The notes under the pieces: generated by a model
The model's database searches: none
What the model saw: the letters and a program-made list of their open reading frames with translations, nothing else
Told to the model about the DNA's origin: nothing
In this document: positions 5,385-5,863 of the stretch, piece by piece
Position numbering within the stretch: the stretch's first letter is position 1
Layout of the letters: each line of letters begins with the position of its first letter
DNA from: Thermoplasmata archaeon
Lineage (GTDB): Archaea > Thermoplasmatota > Thermoplasmata > Lutacidiplasmatales > UBA184
Length of the DNA stretch: 5,863 nucleotides
Direction of reading: 5' to 3'
NCBI GenBank assembly: GCA_030044695.1
Contig: JASIDM010000035.1
Span: 1-5,863, forward strand
Translations under genes and position numbers: made by a program

Positions 5385-5837
5385 TCACGGACGGACCTGG
5401 AACTGGACCTCGGTCCGGGACCAGGCCCGGCGGTCGGTCCAGGGATTGCCCAAGTAGACCTCTCGGCTCGGGCCGACCGACCGGATCTCCTTCTCCCGGC
5501 GCCGCCATCGCAGCCAGTCCGAGAGCGCGTGGTAGACGACGCGCGGGGCGACCTCCTCGGGGTCGAAGACGACCCGCGCGACGCGCGCGGCAGGGTAGCT
5601 CTTCACGCGGATCCCGCCCGATCCTCGGGCGGTCCCTCGGAGCTCGATCGCCACCTCACATCGTCGCGTCCCCGGCTCGCGGAAGACCCACCGACCCGTC
5701 CGAACCCGCTGGGCGCGGGCCCACGTCTCCAGTCGGCCGAACTGCGCCCGGATCCTGGCCTCGCTCCACGGGCCAGTCCATGCGATCGCGGCGACGCGCA
5801 TCTTCGGGCTCCTCGCCCACGCGAAGTCGACCGTCAT
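5385..5837 (-). CDS. GyrI-like small-molecule-binding (effector-binding) domain protein
   Basis: The 150-residue protein matches the GyrI-like/AraC-effector-binding fold, which binds small, often hydrophobic or cationic molecules. In bacteria the fold occurs alone (GyrI/SbmC) or as the sensor half of MerR/AraC regulators. Seen here are TGPWSEARIRAQFGRLETWA (21-40), RCEVAIEL with the ligand-pocket-type Glu65 (59-66), a second half with VARVVFDPEEV (86-96), VYHALSDWLRWR (101-112), and SREVYLGNPW (124-133). The two halves repeat a strand-helix-strand pattern, as usual for the fold. There is no room for a DNA-binding domain, so it is a stand-alone binder; some such archaeal and bacterial proteins have been linked to detoxifying hydrolysis, but that cannot be assigned here. 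ATG 5837 is preceded by AGG; the upstream frame is open to the window edge but has no start codon in the visible 26 bases. ATG at 5801 is an alternative. Confidence 0.82.
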   Translation of the reverse strand: MTVDFAWARSPKMRVAAIAWTGPWSEARIRAQFGRLETWARAQRVRTGRWVFREPGTRRCEVAIELRGTARGSGGIRVKSYPAARVARVVFDPEEVAPRVVYHALSDWLRWRRREKEIRSVGPSREVYLGNPWTDRRAWSRTEVQFQVRP

Positions 5838-5863
5838 CCTGATCCCGGGGCCGGACCCCGTGC

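Noticed and set aside
4529..5842. A 437-residue plus-strand frame opposite the six-helix and GyrI-like genes.
   Set aside because: Its composition (Arg, Gly, Glu, Pro, Gln) is that of an antisense shadow, whereas the minus strand gives well-formed membrane helices and a recognisable GyrI-like domain.

Overview
The window is a very GC-rich (roughly 70% by eye) chromosomal segment that reads best as archaeal. Several genes are preceded by an AT-rich TATA-like element 22-34 bases upstream of a start codon, with little or no room for a leader or Shine-Dalgarno site. The clearest cases are 371-380 before the gene starting at 344 (-) and 1247-1255 before the gene starting at 1223 (-). The one clear Shine-Dalgarno site (2855-2860) precedes an operon-internal gene. 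This pattern, the tiny C2H2 zinc-finger gene and the GC content would fit an uncultured high-GC Thermoplasmata-like euryarchaeon. The lineage is inference; only the promoter pattern and gene contents are seen directly.

Layout: 1-344 (-) is the N-terminal part of a membrane-anchored, sequon-rich protein that runs off the left edge. 461-865 (+) is methionine-R-sulfoxide reductase MsrB, divergent from it, with an uncertain N-terminus. 1056-1223 (-) is a 55-residue single C2H2 zinc-finger protein. 1397-2830 (+), divergent from the finger gene, is a GltD-type NAD(P)H/FAD/Fe-S oxidoreductase (glutamate synthase small-subunit family), followed 33 bases later by a four-helix membrane protein (2864-3268). 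3370-3924 (+) is a LysE/RhtB-family exporter that converges on, and overlaps by 22 bases, methionine-S-sulfoxide reductase MsrA (3903-4496, -). Upstream of msrA on the same strand are a six-helix membrane protein (4613-5332) and a stand-alone GyrI-like effector-binding protein (5385-5837).

How the genes fit together: MsrA and MsrB together repair both stereoisomers of methionine sulfoxide, and the GltD-like flavoprotein is a redox enzyme that moves electrons from NAD(P)H through Fe-S clusters. The LysE-type exporter and the GyrI-like small-molecule binder suggest handling of amino acids or small toxic compounds. The genes are on both strands and do not form one operon, so a common oxidative or metabolite-stress theme is only suggestive. 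I see no tRNA, rRNA, CRISPR, insertion sequence or clear long repeat. No gene-free stretch exceeds 300 bases; the longest are 866-1055 (between converging gene ends) and 1224-1396 (a divergent promoter region).
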